A DNA stretch of 64,000 nucleotides from Eutreptiella sp. 'Long Island Sound 2002' (GCA_964036045.1 OZ038378.1:184600944-184664943), one strand, 5' to 3'; counted from the stretch's first letter, positions 1 to 11,787 are shown. Program-made: numbers and translations. Notes: a model not told the origin generated them from the letters alone.

Positions 1-2
1 AT

Positions 3-2501
3 TTGTTCGAAGTTATTGACGGGGGCGACGAGCCCGCTTTCCGAGTCACATCGGAGGATGATCCGGGAAACCCAGTTGTTGGCAAGCCCTCTAGTAATGT
101 GGCGCAGATTGCGCTGAATCGCATCGTTGATGGGAAGCTAAAGCATGGGCTGCGTGCCACGTACCGGAAGGCCGTTTCGGGACCACACACGTTTTGCTTC
201 GATCGACGGGAAGTTGTGGAAGCTCTGGCAAGATTGCCCGGTGCAGAAAAGTGCAAGAAATACGACCAGAGGATCGTGCTATCGAGCGCTGCAATGACTC
301 CATACCAGAGATATCAAGCCCCGAAGACGCTGCCGCCACCAGCTGAAGAGAATGACAAAGCAGACAACGATGCTTCACGTAGGAGTACAACGCGACAGAG
401 ATCCCTGCAAGGGCAGAAGCGGAAAGCCTCGGATGCAGCCGAGTCAGAAAGGAAGCCGAAGCGGGCCAAGGACGCGGAGCAAGATCGCAAGCCGCGGAAG
501 GAAAAACAGCCTGAAGTCAGGCCAAAACTGGCGGCCAAGGTGGAAAACAAGAGTCGGCCCGCACAGGTTAATGCAGCAGTGCCCACCCAAGCTCCCCGCG
601 AGGATTTTGGTATGACCAAACTGCTTTCAACTTATTTTAAGGTTGAAGAATCTCGGGCGGCTTCTGCGGGACCGGGATCGGTTCTCGAGTGCTTGACATT
701 GTGCCAGCCAGCAGAACTGCAGAAGAAGATTTACCAGCAGTGCTTGCAGTGCACCGACGAAATTGGAACCTCATCCACTTCCAGCTCACAGAGTAATGTC
801 ACGTGTATGCTGCGTTCCGTTTGTGCCCACCCAGAATTAGGACTATCTAGCATCGGATCTCTTTCCGCCGATCAACGTGACAAGTTGCTTCGGGAATTTC
901 CGGTGTCTCTTGAAAACGAGTTCTCCCCGAAGTTGATGCTAGATTGCGCGCAAACAAGAGACAAGTGGATTGCGATGAGTCCCAAGATTTCCGTGTTGAG
1001 CACTCTCATCGAGCATTGCTTAGCCGAGGGGGAGTGTATGGTTGTCTTCACGGAGTCGGATTCTTCGTTTCACGTGGTTGCGAAAGCTCTCGCTGTGCTA
1101 AAACGGGATTTTGTAACAATCTCAGAACTCACGACGCATCATTCACTGCTGCACGATATCCTGTCGTTGCCGCAGAACGAGACAGGTCAGTCCGCTTATT
1201 CGAAACACATATTTCTGTGTAAGATGGCCAGCGTCCGAGTCCCGTTGTTCTTTGTGGATAAAGTTGTGTTCTTTGACGCCCCAGTGGACAAGGTACACGA
1301 GCGTCAGGCGATGGTGTCGTGTGTGAATCCGACGACCGGGAAGAAGAAGGTGCATTTTTACCACCTCGTACTCCTGAAAACCGTGGAGGAAAGATTCTGT
1401 GCTGGCTCTTGGTTCATGCATTACTGCGGTGGCACTACTGTGCCGTCATCGGACACACCGGAAGTAACGAAAGAACTGTCGTCCAAAGGAGCCTTTCTGT
1501 ATAGTCCAGAGGACGTTCCTCAATCCAGGATTCGTTCCGTGCAAGACGAGTTCCTTGGGAAGTTCACTTCTCTTCTGAACATCTTCAGAGCCCCAAGACA
1601 CGCAGTTGCGAACACCCGGGCTCATGTTGCTGCAGATTATTTCACAGTCCGGTCTCATAAAGCACACACACATGAAGTGAGAGCCTCTGATTTGCCGGAA
1701 ACTTGCGAAGAATTTTTGGCCGCTTTCCCTGCCTCGAAAGATGGGGAGAATGCTCGGGCGTACACAGGGACTTTAAAATCCCGCTTGGTGTCTGGGCGTG
1801 CAGGGAAAGTAAACGAAGCGGTGGGATCAACAGAAGCCAAGGATTCTGACAGAGCAACCGGCGCTTGTGACTCAACCGGTGCGAAGACAGCAGATTGTCC
1901 CAAAGAAGGCAGCAGTGCTCCCGCGAACGCAGATGAGGCCTCCAGGGTTTGCGACGCAGCACGAAATTTGTCCCTCCTGGCCGGGCAAATACCTCCGACG
2001 AAGCATCATGTCGCATCCCTTCAAAGCAATGCAGACGCCAGTTTCCACCTCCTTCCGCTGGGCATTGCACACCCCCGGGCTGTGGCAGCGTCGATTGCAG
2101 CCGTGAGAGGGATGGTTTTGTTGAGTGAAAAACCTTGCGCCGAATGGCACCAAGATGCTCTCAGTGATCTCGCCAACTTGCAAAAACGCTCTGAAGAAAG
2201 CGAAAGCAAGCCCCCACCAGCGAAAGTTCGCAAAGTTCCTGGTGCCTATTTGTCTCCTCGAGTCCAGTTTCCCAGTGTGCTTGCTCCGTTGGACACCGAG
2301 GAACAGAAGACGCTGGCTGGCTTTCAGAAGCAGCATGGCAAAAGGACAGAGATCCAGTCCAAGCTGCAACAAATGGAGAAAGGTGTCGGTGAGCAGGAGC
2401 TGTCGCTGGATGCCGAGGAAACGAGGCAACGCAGAGTTGTAAAGACTCTTGCCAAACGTCATTCAGAACGACGCAGCAAAGGTGCTATTCCGTCAAGTTG
2501 A
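3..2501 (+). CDS. FYRC-domain protein with degenerate SNF2-like helicase C lobe (5' truncated by window edge)
   Basis: An open frame of about 832 codons runs in from the left edge and stops at 2499-2501; the true start lies upstream. Residues ~10-88 match an FYRC domain, the F/Y-rich chromatin-reader module of trithorax/KMT2, plant JmjC and TBRG1 proteins: note SGPHTFCF, then VVEALARLPGAEKCKKY. Residues ~120-182 are Lys/Arg-rich and disordered, probably nuclear-localising. Residues ~269-465 follow the SNF2 C-terminal lobe: LRSVCAHPEL (compare LRKVCNHPYL), KISVLSTLIEHC, VVFFDAPVDKVHERQAM, VHFYHLVLLKTVEERF. Motif V (STRAGGLGIN) and the motif VI arginines are absent, so ATPase activity is unlikely. 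Degenerate lobes of this kind occur in MOM1 and in HDA2/HDA3 subunits of class II histone deacetylase complexes. The ~270-residue C-terminus is low-complexity and ends in a charged, coiled-coil-like segment. The inferred role is a nuclear chromatin scaffold. Domain calls come from motif reading only. Confidence 0.8.
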   Translation: MFEVIDGGDEPAFRVTSEDDPGNPVVGKPSSNVAQIALNRIVDGKLKHGLRATYRKAVSGPHTFCFDRREVVEALARLPGAEKCKKYDQRIVLSSAAMTPYQRYQAPKTLPPPAEENDKADNDASRRSTTRQRSLQGQKRKASDAAESERKPKRAKDAEQDRKPRKEKQPEVRPKLAAKVENKSRPAQVNAAVPTQAPREDFGMTKLLSTYFKVEESRAASAGPGSVLECLTLCQPAELQKKIYQQCLQCTDEIGTSSTSSSQSNVTCMLRSVCAHPELGLSSIGSLSADQRDKLLREFPVSLENEFSPKLMLDCAQTRDKWIAMSPKISVLSTLIEHCLAEGECMVVFTESDSSFHVVAKALAVLKRDFVTISELTTHHSLLHDILSLPQNETGQSAYSKHIFLCKMASVRVPLFFVDKVVFFDAPVDKVHERQAMVSCVNPTTGKKKVHFYHLVLLKTVEERFCAGSWFMHYCGGTTVPSSDTPEVTKELSSKGAFLYSPEDVPQSRIRSVQDEFLGKFTSLLNIFRAPRHAVANTRAHVAADYFTVRSHKAHTHEVRASDLPETCEEFLAAFPASKDGENARAYTGTLKSRLVSGRAGKVNEAVGSTEAKDSDRATGACDSTGAKTADCPKEGSSAPANADEASRVCDAARNLSLLAGQIPPTKHHVASLQSNADASFHLLPLGIAHPRAVAASIAAVRGMVLLSEKPCAEWHQDALSDLANLQKRSEESESKPPPAKVRKVPGAYLSPRVQFPSVLAPLDTEEQKTLAGFQKQHGKRTEIQSKLQQMEKGVGEQELSLDAEETRQRRVVKTLAKRHSERRSKGAIPSS

Positions 2502-5500
2502 GGCTTGCCTGTACACAAAAGATCAGAACAGTTGCACATTCCAGCTTTTTGGCTTCACTGAAGTCCTGCGGCTGCACGCTTCCTCCAATGGGAAAATGCA
2601 TTTGACGAATGATTATCAAGTCAGGACCAGGCTGTGCTTCACTCGCAGAAGGACTATTCTATCCAGTGTGTGGTGTGTCAGAGCCTACAAAAGAGAAAAA
2701 GCAGATCACCTTTCAAGTATCTTCCTGTTCCTCAAGGTTTTTTAATGCTTGATGCGTGCAGTGGTAAACGTTTCGTGGGGTGTTGTCCGGGCCGGTCGAT
2801 TGGCTGGCCAACTCGTTTAACCCGCCCCCCCCGCCCCCCTCCACCCTTGCTGGGTCGATGATCGTAATTAGGTCAGGTGGGGTGAGGTCCAGCTGACAGG
2901 GCGTGTATTTGGCAATGCATGTTCTTCGGTTTTCAAGCTTGCTTTCATGCCCCCCCCCCCCGTATGAGCTGACTGACAGGATTCTATCAATACAATGCAA
3001 TGAACTAATTAGCCCCCCCCCCCCCCCCCCCACCATGAGCTGACCAGACAGCCCAAGAAACATTCGATGACCGCAATGTTGCGGTGAACTCAAGGCAATA
3101 TTCGGCACTGATCTGAGGAGCGCATGCCTGTGCCCGGGGGGGGGGGGGGGGGATACGTCAGCTAAGTATCCAGCGCTTCATTCCCCATGCCCATACGAAC
3201 GGGTGCCAGGTTCCTCGCCGGGGTGCCACAAAGCGAACAAACATCCTGGCTCATGAGATGTCTGCTTGAAATCCACGCACGACGTTGGAAGATTACAGTG
3301 CAAAAATGCCACAGCTGTTTCTACCTTCATGGTCCACCCCAATACTGCAGATACATCCCACATATCTGAATTGCTTTCCAGCTAACACTAGGTCTGGTCA
3401 TGACATCCACGAATACCCCTCCGTACACCGTGTCTTGATGGGTGCATTTGCTGGTGTATTCAGAATGAAATAACCGCATTTGGGGACCAGGGCCAAGTCC
3501 TCATTATTGGTCGTTGCCATTACATCATCCTTGATTTGGATGCGCCCCTGCTCATGGCCCAAGCGTGGCAATGTGCTTGGGGGCAAAACAATTGCAGGGT
3601 GGGCGGTCGTGGCCTTGGTTCCTTCTTCAGGGGTGGCAGGTTTCTTCTTCAGGGGTGTCCCCAGCTCTGTGTTTGGGCTGCTTTTTCTTTTGCCAGAGCC
3701 TCCTTCATCTTACATTTGTTCAATCAACAAATGGGTGTGTTTCTTCAGAAAGGAGGGGGCGGGCAAGACTGCTGCACCTGACCCCATAAACCAACCTCCC
3801 ATTTGGTGAGAGTCGGGTCCGCGTGTCCCTCTCCGTCACATTTTCGCGTGCATTTGCCTCAGTCCTTTTGGGGGATCTCACCTGCAATGGGTTTGTGGAG
3901 AAGGATGGGAAGGATTCCGGGCGGCCCAGTTTTGCACGTCTGGGCATTTATGTGGCAGGCTGGGCCTGATGTGCTTTGAGGGAAGGGGAGGGGAGCTGCT
4001 TGGTCACTGTCAAATCAAGAGACCAGTCTGAGGGCCCCCGTTCTTTGGTCACCCTTCAATCATTGACCCTCTCCAACACCAGCAGTAGGTAATGCTTTGG
4101 TGCCCCCATTTGAACCGATGTTACATTTTTTAATCCTGTGCATAGAGCTCTCTGTGTAACCACCTGACTTGTTGATAGATGTTGCCACACACGCTGGCTG
4201 CACCTGGATCCCTTTATATTTTGGTGAACCAGGCGACCCCTTTCCTCTCTGTGTCCACGTGTCCGGAGCTCCGTAATTTGGAGAATGGCAGATTACATAT
4301 CCAGTTTCCGAGCGAGCGGTTTGAGTGCATTCTGGCCACCAGAATCCATCGGTGCGGTTGTATTTTCTCGTCTTTTCGTAGATATGTCATGCCCAAGACC
4401 TCCCAAGACCTATTGTAGTCTGCTGGCTAGTCCATCCACTGGGAAACTTGCTGACAGAACAATGCTGCTAATTTTCTTGACCTCAACCCGGCCCCCACCC
4501 CTGTGTTTTAGGGTTCTTGATTCTTCTTTTGTTGTCCATCTCCTCCTGGCTTCGCTTCTGCCGCCCACACACATCCATGTGCAGATCTGCCATGAACGTA
4601 CCAGAAAAAGGAGAATCAACCCTCTGGGTCCAGACCAGCCCCCCCCCCTTCCCGTCGCTCTAAAATGGCAACCTAAACATTATGGAATTCCCTCCGTGAA
4701 ACGTGCACCCACATGCCTACAGGCATCAGGAAAATGTGACCCAGCACTTAAACGTTCACAGTTGCATACAATATAAGGCTGCAGGAATTTCCAACAGTGT
4801 TGCAGTCCAGCAGCATGGTGACGCGATGTGTTTTTCTGTGGCCTCCAATTTTAACCAATGAACAAGGTTAGGAGGAGAATATTTGGTGGTTGAGAATTCT
4901 ATCCGAGGCTTTTTGATTGTCAGTGATGGGAGCAATTGTGTACCATACAGAAAAATTGGAGGACTGGCCACTCTGGTGTTTTATGCTTGCTCAGGCAGTA
5001 TCTGTATATATGCGAACAATGGCAAAGTCCTCTCTTAACCCTTCTTGGATGCAAAGTTTTAACCGTTCCAGCCGTTCCAGCCCTCGTTTCCCTCCTTTCC
5101 CAAATGCATTCATGTTAAAGAAGGAGCGAGACCCATGAATGTTTTGTTTGACTTGCAGTATATAGATTACATACATTGTGTGCGCTTACAGCTGAAACGG
5201 CACAACCAAACTCTTCAAGGTCTGTCTGTAACTCACATCTGCATCGCAACACCGGCCACAAAATCTTTGTACGAGAACACTCGCTGGGGAACATTCACAC
5301 CCATGTTGCCTCCAGTAGCCCTGGATGGGGTCTTTTGTTGCTGTTGCAGCCCTCCCTGCAGACTACAGCACGACGCTGCTGTCATGGTGGGCAATTCTCA
5401 CCTCAGATAACCGCCAGTCATTGGCTGTGGTTGCGTGCTGTTGAATGGGGTTAGATGGGGTTGGGGGTTATTGGGTGTTGCTGGACAGCGTTGGTTGTTG

Positions 5501-6228
5501 GTGGAGGTTTTTGGATGTTGCTGTACAGTGTTGGATGGTCTGGGCTGGCATTGGATGTTTTCGGATGTGTTGGATCGGCGGGCGTCATTTCGTCCTGGGC
5601 GGGTGCCACTTGGTCCGGAGCGGGCGTCACTTCGTCCGGAGCGCGCATCACTTTGTCCGCAGCGGGTGTGTTCCATGGTGTTCCGGGTCATTGGATGGTG
5701 CTGGAGGTTGGTTTGTGTTGAAGGACGTGAGAGGTTGGTTAGATGTTGGATCAATTGGGGGTTTCAAAAGGGGGGGGGGGGCACGTACATACCTCAGATT
5801 TCCTTGAGTCCCTTTGTCTTACCGTTTCTACGACATGCTAGCTGGAATGGAGATTCCAGCAAAGCGAGATCTTCTTGGCCTAAGTGAAAGAATTCTCAGC
5901 AGTACTGTGTTTTTTTTTTGTCCTGGGTGTGTTGCTGCTCTCCTTGGCACATCAGTGTGTATGCACTGGTCTCTGGGTGGTTCTGGGCCCTGCTGTAGAA
6001 ATGATGCCCAAAAACAAGGTGAATAAGAAATTGGAGACACTCAGGCAGGGGAGCTGGATATCAGGATATTTTTATGCAGCAGTTGCTGCAGCCTACTGGC
6101 ACTGTCCGTGTTCCTTGTGGAATGAGTTCTTTGTCAAACACGGGCTGACATTTATGTACATTGTCAAACAAAAATTACGTTCTGGTAACATGACCTGCAC
6201 TGAATACATGCTCTAAGTGTAGGTGTGG

Positions 6229-6229
<1 letters not shown>
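2502..6229. other. non-coding interval after the FYRC gene
   Basis: I see no protein-like open frame with splice flanks here. The first ~250 bases are probably the 3' untranslated region of the FYRC gene, although no AATAAA was noticed. The rest is unique-looking DNA interrupted by poly-C and poly-G runs near 2.94, 3.01, 3.14, 4.64 and 5.77 kb. The open frame at 5884-6216 has a hydrophobic start but no other support. Confidence 0.5.
2942..3153. repeat. cluster of long dC and dG homopolymer runs
   Basis: Three runs sit within 210 bases: about 12 C near 2950, about 20 C near 3012-3031, and about 16 G near 3137-3152. They exemplify the dG/dC homopolymers seen about forty times in the window. 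Confidence 0.85.
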
Positions 6230-6230
<1 letters not shown>

Positions 6231-6284
<54 letters not shown>

Positions 6285-6310
6285 CGCGTGTGTGTGTGTT
6301 TGAGTGTGTG
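6231..6310. repeat. (GT)n microsatellite with internal (CG)n block
   Basis: About 45 bases of TG dinucleotides lead into a CG block near 6276-6288, followed by more TG. Alternating purine-pyrimidine DNA of this kind can adopt Z-form. The His/Thr-rich frames on the opposite strand are artefacts of the repeat. Confidence 0.9.
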
Positions 6311-6769
6311 AGTGTCTTCTGACCTTTACCTGAGGGATGGGAGCACGGAGCGGAGGGACAGCTGACCCATTGTGCCCCAAATCCAAAGAATATTGCAGCT
6401 CGCATGAGCTTAATGCTCTCCAACAAGCGCCCAGCTGCATCTAACATGAATTTTGTCTAACTCAAGTTTATGACATTTTCACATTCAGCCTATCTCTTGT
6501 GCCAGTGCTCGTTTTTTGTATGCTGGCCTACCATACATAGGGGGAGCGGTAGCGCGCCGGGCATCTTTTTTTTTACCATTCCCTCGTGCCTGTTTTTGCC
6601 CCCACCTCAACAAACAATTTGGAGTACCTTCTCGCCGTGTCTAAGAATTTGGCCCATCCTTTGCACCCAGTTTATGACGATGGCAAGGGTGGTGGTTGGA
6701 AGTGGTGGGAGTGACATTTTGTGTTGTTGAATTCTCATATTTCGGCTTATACAAGGTGCCTTGCAGAGA

Positions 6770-6905
6770 AGGTTTGCGGTCTGGTGCGGTCTACTTGGGG
6801 GACTTCCCAAGGTGAGGATAAACTTGGGGCTAGAGATATGATACTTAATACAAAGGTAGCGCATGGGGCAAACATTCCCCCATGCACCCCACCTGCTGCA
6901 AGTGT
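6770..6905 (+). repeat. dispersed repeat family D, block 1, copy a
   Basis: This block shares an ordered set of short matches with 16440-16560: a 'ctacttgggg..cttcc' stretch, then 'gatatgatacttaatacaaaggtagcgc', then 'caaacattcccc'. The two copies are substantially diverged, and no coding frame is shared. Confidence 0.6.
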
Positions 6906-7044
6906 TATGAACGTCGCAGTTTGAGTATTATTTTTTTAATGAGATCATCCCCCCCCCCCCCCACATACCACCCTAACAAAACGCTTGCGCACATAATAGA
7001 AACACTTCCGGTGATACCCCTCCCTCGTCCGTTGCCCTTCACCC

Positions 7045-7200
7045 GCAACACAAAGCTGTGAAACACGGACAGTCTGGGGTCTCTTTTGGCACAACCTACC
7101 AAGGGCCACAAGGGGGGGGAGGGCATTCAGTGGTGAGAGGCCGATGGGCACTGCCACCTATGGAGGGAGAGAGATCAAGGAAAGGACAAGAGTAAGTGGG
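7045..7200 (+). repeat. dispersed repeat family E, partial copy
   Basis: It contains the family landmarks 'gtgaaacacggacagtc', 'ggcacaacctacc' and 'ggtgagaggccgatgggcac', then 'ctatggagggagag' and 'aaggaaaggacaag'. The same landmarks recur in this order at 19480-19800 and 53960-54410, and inverted at 36385-36760. Confidence 0.7.
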
Positions 7201-7499
7201 AACGCTTCCCCCGCAGCACGCAGTTTGGGTAATTATACCATATTGCAAGCGGAGTAGTGCTGCATACATACACACATTTTTACATATTGTTTCCCCCTCC
7301 ACACCACTTTTCCTTCTTTTTTTATTGGTACATTCTCCTTTTTGGGCCTCTTTCTTTCACAAATGGTGCACTTGATTCCCTACCCAACACAATATGGGCC
7401 CACAAGACCACATTGGTCAAGTAGCCTCTTCTCCTTTCGTCCCCGCACTTGGCGTTGGGGGGCCCCAAGAAGGCGGGGGTTATGGGGGGTGCATTTCGC

Positions 7500-7720
7500 A
7501 AAGTGAGACTATTGGGGCATCTAGCCGTACTAGAAACCCATACTTTGTGATTCTCAGCGGTGTTGTTTCATAGCAAGTTTTGACGCTTGCATGTTCCACA
7601 TCGGGGATGTGGCATTTTTGGATTTTCACCCATTTTCACCTAGTTTCACCCTTTTTCACACATTTTTTGCTCATTTCCACCACATCCACTCTAGGTTGAT
7701 TTCTCCCCACCCACACATTG
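7500..7720 (+). repeat. dispersed repeat family D, block 2, copy a
   Basis: The block 'ctagccgtactagaaaccca', 'actttgtgat', 'ttttcacccattttcacc', 'ttttttgctcatttccac' and 'aggttgatttctccccacc' is repeated in order at 15960-16160 with about 75-80% agreement by eye. It holds no open frame of note. Confidence 0.75.
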
Positions 7721-7865
7721 ACACACACATATCACACTGGTCGAGGGGCAACACACGGACCCACCCCTAGCCTGCACTGTGGGCCTCACCAATGGGGAGC
7801 GACCCGACCCGGGGACACCAATGTGGCCATACAGGCTCAACCGGGAGACCTGGTAAAAATGGTGA

Positions 7866-8110
7866 AACCGCACACACACACACGCGCAGTTTGCGCATGA
7901 TTTAAATGTCTTGGGCGTCACACACACACACACAATTTGAGCGTTGATTGAAAATTTTGGGCGTCACGCACACACACACGCACACGCATACACATATGGC
8001 CACGTCAGGCGACAAAGACGAGCGAATGGCAAGAGGCGCGCACACACACACATACATACGGACGACCACTGGTCACGAGCGTGCACACACATCAGTACGC
8101 GAGAAGACGA
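7866..8110. repeat. CA-rich microsatellite patches
   Basis: Four separate (CA/AC)n patches lie at about 7867-7890, 7918-7935, 7967-7995 and 8040-8062. The two clearest follow near-identical leaders of the form 'gggcgtcac', which suggests local duplication of a 40-50 bp unit. Confidence 0.7.
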
Positions 8111-8112
8111 GT

Positions 8113-8763
8113 GCAGACAGAGGGCGCGTGTACAAGATTTTTTGGCAGACCTGTCGGATGCGGAGTCCGTGCCAGAATTTCTATTGGACTCCACAAAGAT
8201 TCATGCCTGGGCAGATGGGTCGGAGATACGGGGTCGGGCAAGATTCGGGTCTTCGGGCAAGATTCGGGTCTTCTTTCCACATGCAGAATATGATGACATC
8301 AGCGAGCCGGTGGTGGGACCACAAACAAACAACAGGGTGGAGGTATTGGCAGTCAGAGCAAGACTCCGCACTATGCGCAATACCCAAGAGTTGTGCATGT
8401 ACAGTGACTCTAAGTGGTGTGTCGATGTTTTTTTGTAATGTGCAGTTACATAAACGCCGCGGTCGGATGGTGAAAGGTAAGTAGCTAGCCAGTCAGGCAC
8501 CATGATGATATATGGGAGGATATATACCAGTTATTGCAGGACAGGACAGCGCCAGTGTCCGTCATCCATGTGTATGGGCAGAATAAATTGGTATATAACG
8601 AGGCGGGAAATGCCCTAGCTAGGGCCGGGGCAGCAAAGTCATCGGTACACAAAACGGTACGGCCCAGGGGGCCCACGGAAGATGGACCGAGGGCTAGGAG
8701 GCAAAAGCACACAAGAACAAGAGGAATAAAGAGGCAGGCCGCGGTGCTTTTTGAGGGCGTTTA
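8113..8763 (+). pseudogene. degenerate RNase H (type 1) domain, retroelement relic
   Basis: The first frame (8113-8438) shows three RNase H1 catalytic contexts: IHAWADGS (first Asp), QTNNRVEVLAVRA (Glu) and MYSDSKWCVD (second Asp). After a T-run the match shifts frame to LHKRRGRMVKGK and ends in a stop. A third frame, after an in-frame TAG, continues VRHHDDIWEDIYQLL and then YNEAGNALARAGAA, where the expected last catalytic Asp (family pattern GNExAD) reads Gly. At least two frame changes and the lost Asp indicate a dead copy. A 'gtaagt' after the second segment allows an alternative spliced reading, but I consider that less likely. The usual source would be a LINE-type or other retroelement; no reverse transcriptase was recognised beside it. 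Confidence 0.7.
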
Positions 8764-9526
8764 AAAAGGATGTCTAGGATGCAGATTTTTTTTGGGGTTG
8801 GAGATTTAAGAGTTACAGGGTTGTGAACGCTGTTTCAGGTGAGGGGTGCTAATCAAGTGTATAAGTGCTTGCGTGGGAAAATCGCAAGGCAACACCAGAA
8901 AATTGTGACCACACACGGCCGGAAGCAGCACAACAGTCGGCCTTCATTGTATTCATGCATCTCAAAATTGTTCTTTTTTTTTGCAGATAAGCAATGCGCG
9001 CGCAGGTTCCCCTTGACTGAAGGAACATGCCTTTCTCACCCCATTGGGATAACATGGTTGAGGGATGTGCAAGTGGACCTTGTAATTTGCAATAATCTAC
9101 CCTAGCTAGACGTAATTGCTACCTTCCCTTCCCATAAGACATCATGCAAAATGTAATAGGCCACAAACCTTCTTCACATCCTTTGTTTGGCAGCAAAGGA
9201 AAGCCTTAGACATGCCGTCGTGTTGCAAGGGAAAGCCCACTTGCCCAGTCTAAACATGCCCTCTTGTAGGTCCTTCAATTCATCCTCACAAATTCTAACT
9301 TCCAAACCCCTCCCAGACTTCTGTGTTTGCTGAATCTTGAGGTCGGAGCATCCCATACAGACATACAAACAAGGGACACGTTCATCAATAATGGGATGAA
9401 GATTCACACCCAGCGGCTGCCCGGCAGGACCCCGATTGACACGTCAGAGCACACCATGAAAAGCTTGCTTTTGCAGTGGGTTGGCATGAGGTGCGATGAA
9501 CGGGGCAGCAGATCGTTTCATCGGGG
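8764..9526. other. no recognisable gene
   Basis: Mixed-composition DNA without a convincing coding frame. An open frame at 9327-9530 runs almost into the next entry in a different frame (it includes HTQRLPGRTPIDTSEHTMK), so the two may once have been one reading frame. Confidence 0.35.
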
Positions 9527-9958
9527 GTGATGTTGCTAAGTGAGGTCCAAACATGTGATTCAGTTGAGGAGCCGCTGCCTCTGCCTCGGGTTATCCTCTT
9601 GGGCCCCCTGGCAGCTAAGTTTTGCCCCGCAGCAGTGCATAGCGAACCAGTGGTCGCAATGCAGCAGGTGGACAGTGCTGACGACAGTGTTGTTGACGTG
9701 CCGGCTCGTCCTATTGTTAATGCCGCACTTGCCCAGGCTAGAGTTGATTGCGCACCTCCCCCTCCCGTTGCCCAAGCCCCACAGCCTTCCAGAAGGGAAT
9801 GGCGGGCAAAACAAGCGACTGAACGCGAGTTGAGGGCTGCCAAATGCACTGCTTTGCTTTGTGCAAATGACTGTGAGGACCTCAGAGAATATTTTTTCTG
9901 CGTTTGTTCATATCAGTTTCTTGGAGTCCTGGGTTGCAACAAGTTTGTGAGAATTTGA
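9527..9958 (+). CDS. unassigned open frame, Ala/Pro/Val-rich, possible retroelement or exon fragment
   Basis: An open frame of 143 codons with a proline-rich linker (CAPPPPVAQAPQPSRREWRA) followed by a charged helix-like stretch. GC content is higher than in the flanks. I recognise no domain, and the first codons may not be real. It could be a fragment of a retroelement first ORF or an exon of an unseen gene; chance is also possible. Confidence 0.25.
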   Translation: MMLLSEVQTCDSVEEPLPLPRVILLGPLAAKFCPAAVHSEPVVAMQQVDSADDSVVDVPARPIVNAALAQARVDCAPPPPVAQAPQPSRREWRAKQATERELRAAKCTALLCANDCEDLREYFFCVCSYQFLGVLGCNKFVRI

Positions 9959-11780
9959 CTCGTCCAGATGAGGTATTTGGTGTACATTGTAGTGCTGCCA
10001 CCCCTGGATTGAGCACAAAGTGTGCCGGCTTCTCATGCCATAAAATCTCATGTGTAGCCACCACCTAATCGCAGAATTTTCACTGTGCTTTGTGGATTGC
10101 TTTCCAGAAGAACGATCCACTGTAGAATGCTAGCAAGTGTAGCATCACACCATATGTGAGATTGTGCTGCACAATGCATTACACCCCACGGACGAAATTG
10201 GGTGCATACATTATCCTCAGCGCCCAGGACACTGCTAAACGATGGAAGTATAGAGGCTGGAGGGGGGTTTGTGGCCCTGTCACCATCAATGCACTGTGGG
10301 AGGAGGTAATCAGTGAGCTTGACAAAACCAGGACGCGGCGTACAGTGGGTCAAAGTCCCATTGTTCTTATGATGCCCATTCACAAGCCTTGTTTTGACCA
10401 GCGAATAATGTGCTTTGATTGAGACAGGTGACACACCACACACACATAGACCCAGCAGCAGGTGGAGCATGCCTCAGAGGAAGGGTGGAGGCTGGTCCAT
10501 GTGGATGGGTCATCAAAGCAGCCTTGGAAAGGTAGGAAAAATCGGGTGGGGGGGGGGGTTTGGGAGAAAAAGTGTTTTGGTATGCGATTTTGTCAGCCAT
10601 GACACCGGGCTAGCATCGCTGGACCCAGATGCCAGGCTTTTCAGTGGCCAAGTCAGCTAAGGCACCAGGAATTCCGGAGTGGGGCTGGGCAAGCAAAGCA
10701 CTGGGAATTCTGGACGTTGTCCATGCTGCCCAACATGAGGTGATGGGTTCTGTTCTTACTAGCATCCAACACCAGGAATTGGGGGCCAAGCGGCTGGCTG
10801 CAACACCATGAATTTGGCTTCAAATCAGCAAGCAAGTTGCACCACCACTTGTTGTTGGCATGCAGCTGTGGCAAGTGTTGCTAGGAGTTGCGGAACTTTA
10901 CAAGATCACATGCACCTTGATATTGTTGTGATCATGGACCCCTTGTTTGTGCGTGTTCTTGTTATTGACTTGGTCAAATGATGCTGGTGCACATATTGGC
11001 CTGCTGCTGACGAGCCTCCTCCTTCGACAGCTGTTGTTCTTGTCATTTGATCCTATTATGGGGATATACAAGGAAGTGGGCCGTAAGTCATTGGATGAGA
11101 TAGTCAAGATGGCCTTGTTTGAGAAAGCCACTCCGCAAGCGGTGTGTCTCATCTATGCAACCGTACCCTTTCGGCTGGCACCATGCTCTGAGTCTCATTT
11201 GGATTGAACCCGAAACCTTGAGTTATTCACACCCTGGTGATACAGCAGGTGTTATTGATGATTCAGCCACAACAGACCTCCATAGTTTCTTTATGGTCCT
11301 GTGCAGTGTGTGAATGATGATTCCGCCGCATCCCCATCATGGTCGTTGAGGGACATGTGGGCAGAGCGCACAAGGCAAGGGAGCGTGGACACAATTAGGC
11401 ACCAGGTGCGAATTTTCGCTGGTGGGGGCTTGCTTTCGCTTTTCATGCTTGTGCTTCATGCCCACAGGGAAGCCCACGGGCGTGGCAGTCTCCTACTGCA
11501 TATCCTGGTTTCAGACTCAGCTAATGCTCACTGCATTTCAGATCTGCTACCATATTTGTGTGACCATCGAAGAAGTGGACAGCTCTGATATTTGACTCAG
11601 AGAGGTTCCAAGAGGTCTTGAGTCCCATACACTGAGCAGGCTATGCCAGCTCATCTTGGTCTGGACCAAAAGAGAAAGCTTTCATCAGCGCTCTCTGCAA
11701 GTGGTGAGATCAATAGGAACATCGTGGTGCCATTTGTAGCCAGGTTTTTCACTCAACAAAACTAAGCTATGCAGCCGTTT
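9959..11780. other. no recognisable gene
   Basis: No protein-like frame with splice flanks was found. A B-box-like 'gggttcaatcc' on the minus strand near 11200-11215 lacks a convincing partner A box. The plus-strand frame at 11301-11588 may belong to the RNase H relic that follows. Confidence 0.35.
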
Positions 11781-11787
11781 TTGCATG

